Assembly: GCA_001662425.1 (NCBI GenBank)
Contig: BDDC01002145.1
Location: forward strand, 1 to 15,691
DNA from: Chlamydomonas sphaeroides
Lineage: Eukaryota > Chlorophyta > Chlorophyceae > Chlamydomonadales > Chlamydomonadaceae
Direction of reading: 5' to 3'
DNA: 15,691 nt
Shown here: one piece after another, positions 15,485 to 15,691 of the stretch
How positions within the stretch are numbered: position 1 is the stretch's first letter
Layout: each line of letters starts with the position of its first letter
Notes under the pieces: generated by a model
Told to the model about the DNA's origin: nothing
Databases searched by the model: none
The model's input: only the letters and a program-made list of their open reading frames with translations
Position numbers and translations under genes: made by a program

Positions 15485-15691
15485 GTGGGGTGTGCCGGGT
15501 CCTGAAGACACCCCTAGTCCGCCTGGCTCGAGGGCATGTGTCGCGCACCTGCACCCTGCGGGTGGGGTGTGCGGCCAGAGGGTCAGCGTGCCGCAAGTGC
15601 AGCCGATGCAAACGGCCAGGGGTCAGGGGCCAGGGGCCAGGGGCCAGGGGCCAGGGGCCAGGGGCCAGGGGCCAGGGGCCAGGGGCCAGGG
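15485..15691 (+). other. Start of intron 21, running off the window
   Basis: Donor GCGCAG/GTGGGGTGTGCCGGG. A near copy GCGGGTGGGGTGTGCGG lies at 15557-15573. From 15616 onward the sequence is a 7-bp satellite to the end of the window. No acceptor or further exon is visible. Confidence 0.68.
15616..15691 (+). repeat. CCAGGGG 7-bp satellite, about 11 copies to the window edge
   Basis: Head-to-tail CCAGGGG units begin at 15616. The second unit is TCAGGGG and the rest are identical to the last base of the window, so the array continues outside. On the sense strand it has four-G runs separated by three bases, a pattern able to form G-quadruplexes. Related CAGGGGCCAGGGG sequence occurs at about 14563-14580. 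Confidence 0.95.

Noticed and set aside
14921..15505. Reading exons 20 and 21 as one uninterrupted exon
   Set aside because: The frame is open, but 15101-15283 encodes a stretch that does not fit the family, while the GC donor to 15284 joins two family-like strands in phase. Kept as a real alternative, with an alternative GT donor at 15218.
1..15691. Search for bacterial-type systems (operons, CRISPR, toxin pairs, phage genes)
   Set aside because: Every convincing coding segment belongs to one spliced eukaryotic gene, and the repeats lack the spacer structure of CRISPR arrays.

Overview
The window looks like nuclear DNA of a very GC-rich green alga, most likely a chlorophyte. The pointers are: many short introns with CAG/gt...cag ends; long alanine, glycine and proline codon runs; a CAG-encoded glutamine run; and an interstitial block of the 8-base telomere unit TTTTAGGG, the unit known from Chlamydomonas and relatives. 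There are no bacterial-type operons, tRNAs, rRNAs or CRISPR arrays.

One gene dominates. It runs on the + strand from an ATG at 2571 past the right edge. I can assemble 21 coding segments that join in consistent phase: 2571-2650, 2867-2966, 3050-3220, 3306-3961, 4087-4531, 4939-7421, 7640-7896, 8144-8246, 8477-8933, 9155-9379, 9822-10055, 10221-10757, 11350-11523, 12113-12280, 12500-12724, 12892-12945, 13173-13394, 13658-13844, 14420-14556, 14921-15100 and 15284-15484. They give 7,296 coding bases, about 2,432 residues, with the C-terminal part missing. The protein resembles the SABRE/KINKY POLLEN/Hobbit/Fmp27 family (bridge-like lipid transfer protein 2, BLTP2). It has a single N-terminal membrane helix, a SABRE-like N-terminal block, an MKTY-DLR-like block and a GFWDK-like block (PPWDNMRY...), in the family's order. 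Alanine/proline/serine/glutamine-rich inserts inflate the conserved core.

Positions 1-2570 hold no gene I can support. They contain a 34-bp minisatellite of seven copies, small tandem duplications, a diverged 52-bp repeat pair, a weak TATA-like site and a possible upstream ORF before the main ATG.

The introns are the unusual part. Three appear to use GC donors. One carries telomeric repeats flanked by an exact 20-bp duplication of the exon-intron junction. Another carries a second duplicated exon-intron junction. Two introns share both termini. A 30-base element recurs in two introns. One intron is strongly G-rich and stays open in frame. The window ends inside a GGGGCCA satellite. I found no evidence of a multi-gene system. 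The interest lies in the inflated lipid-transfer gene and in how its introns appear to have grown.
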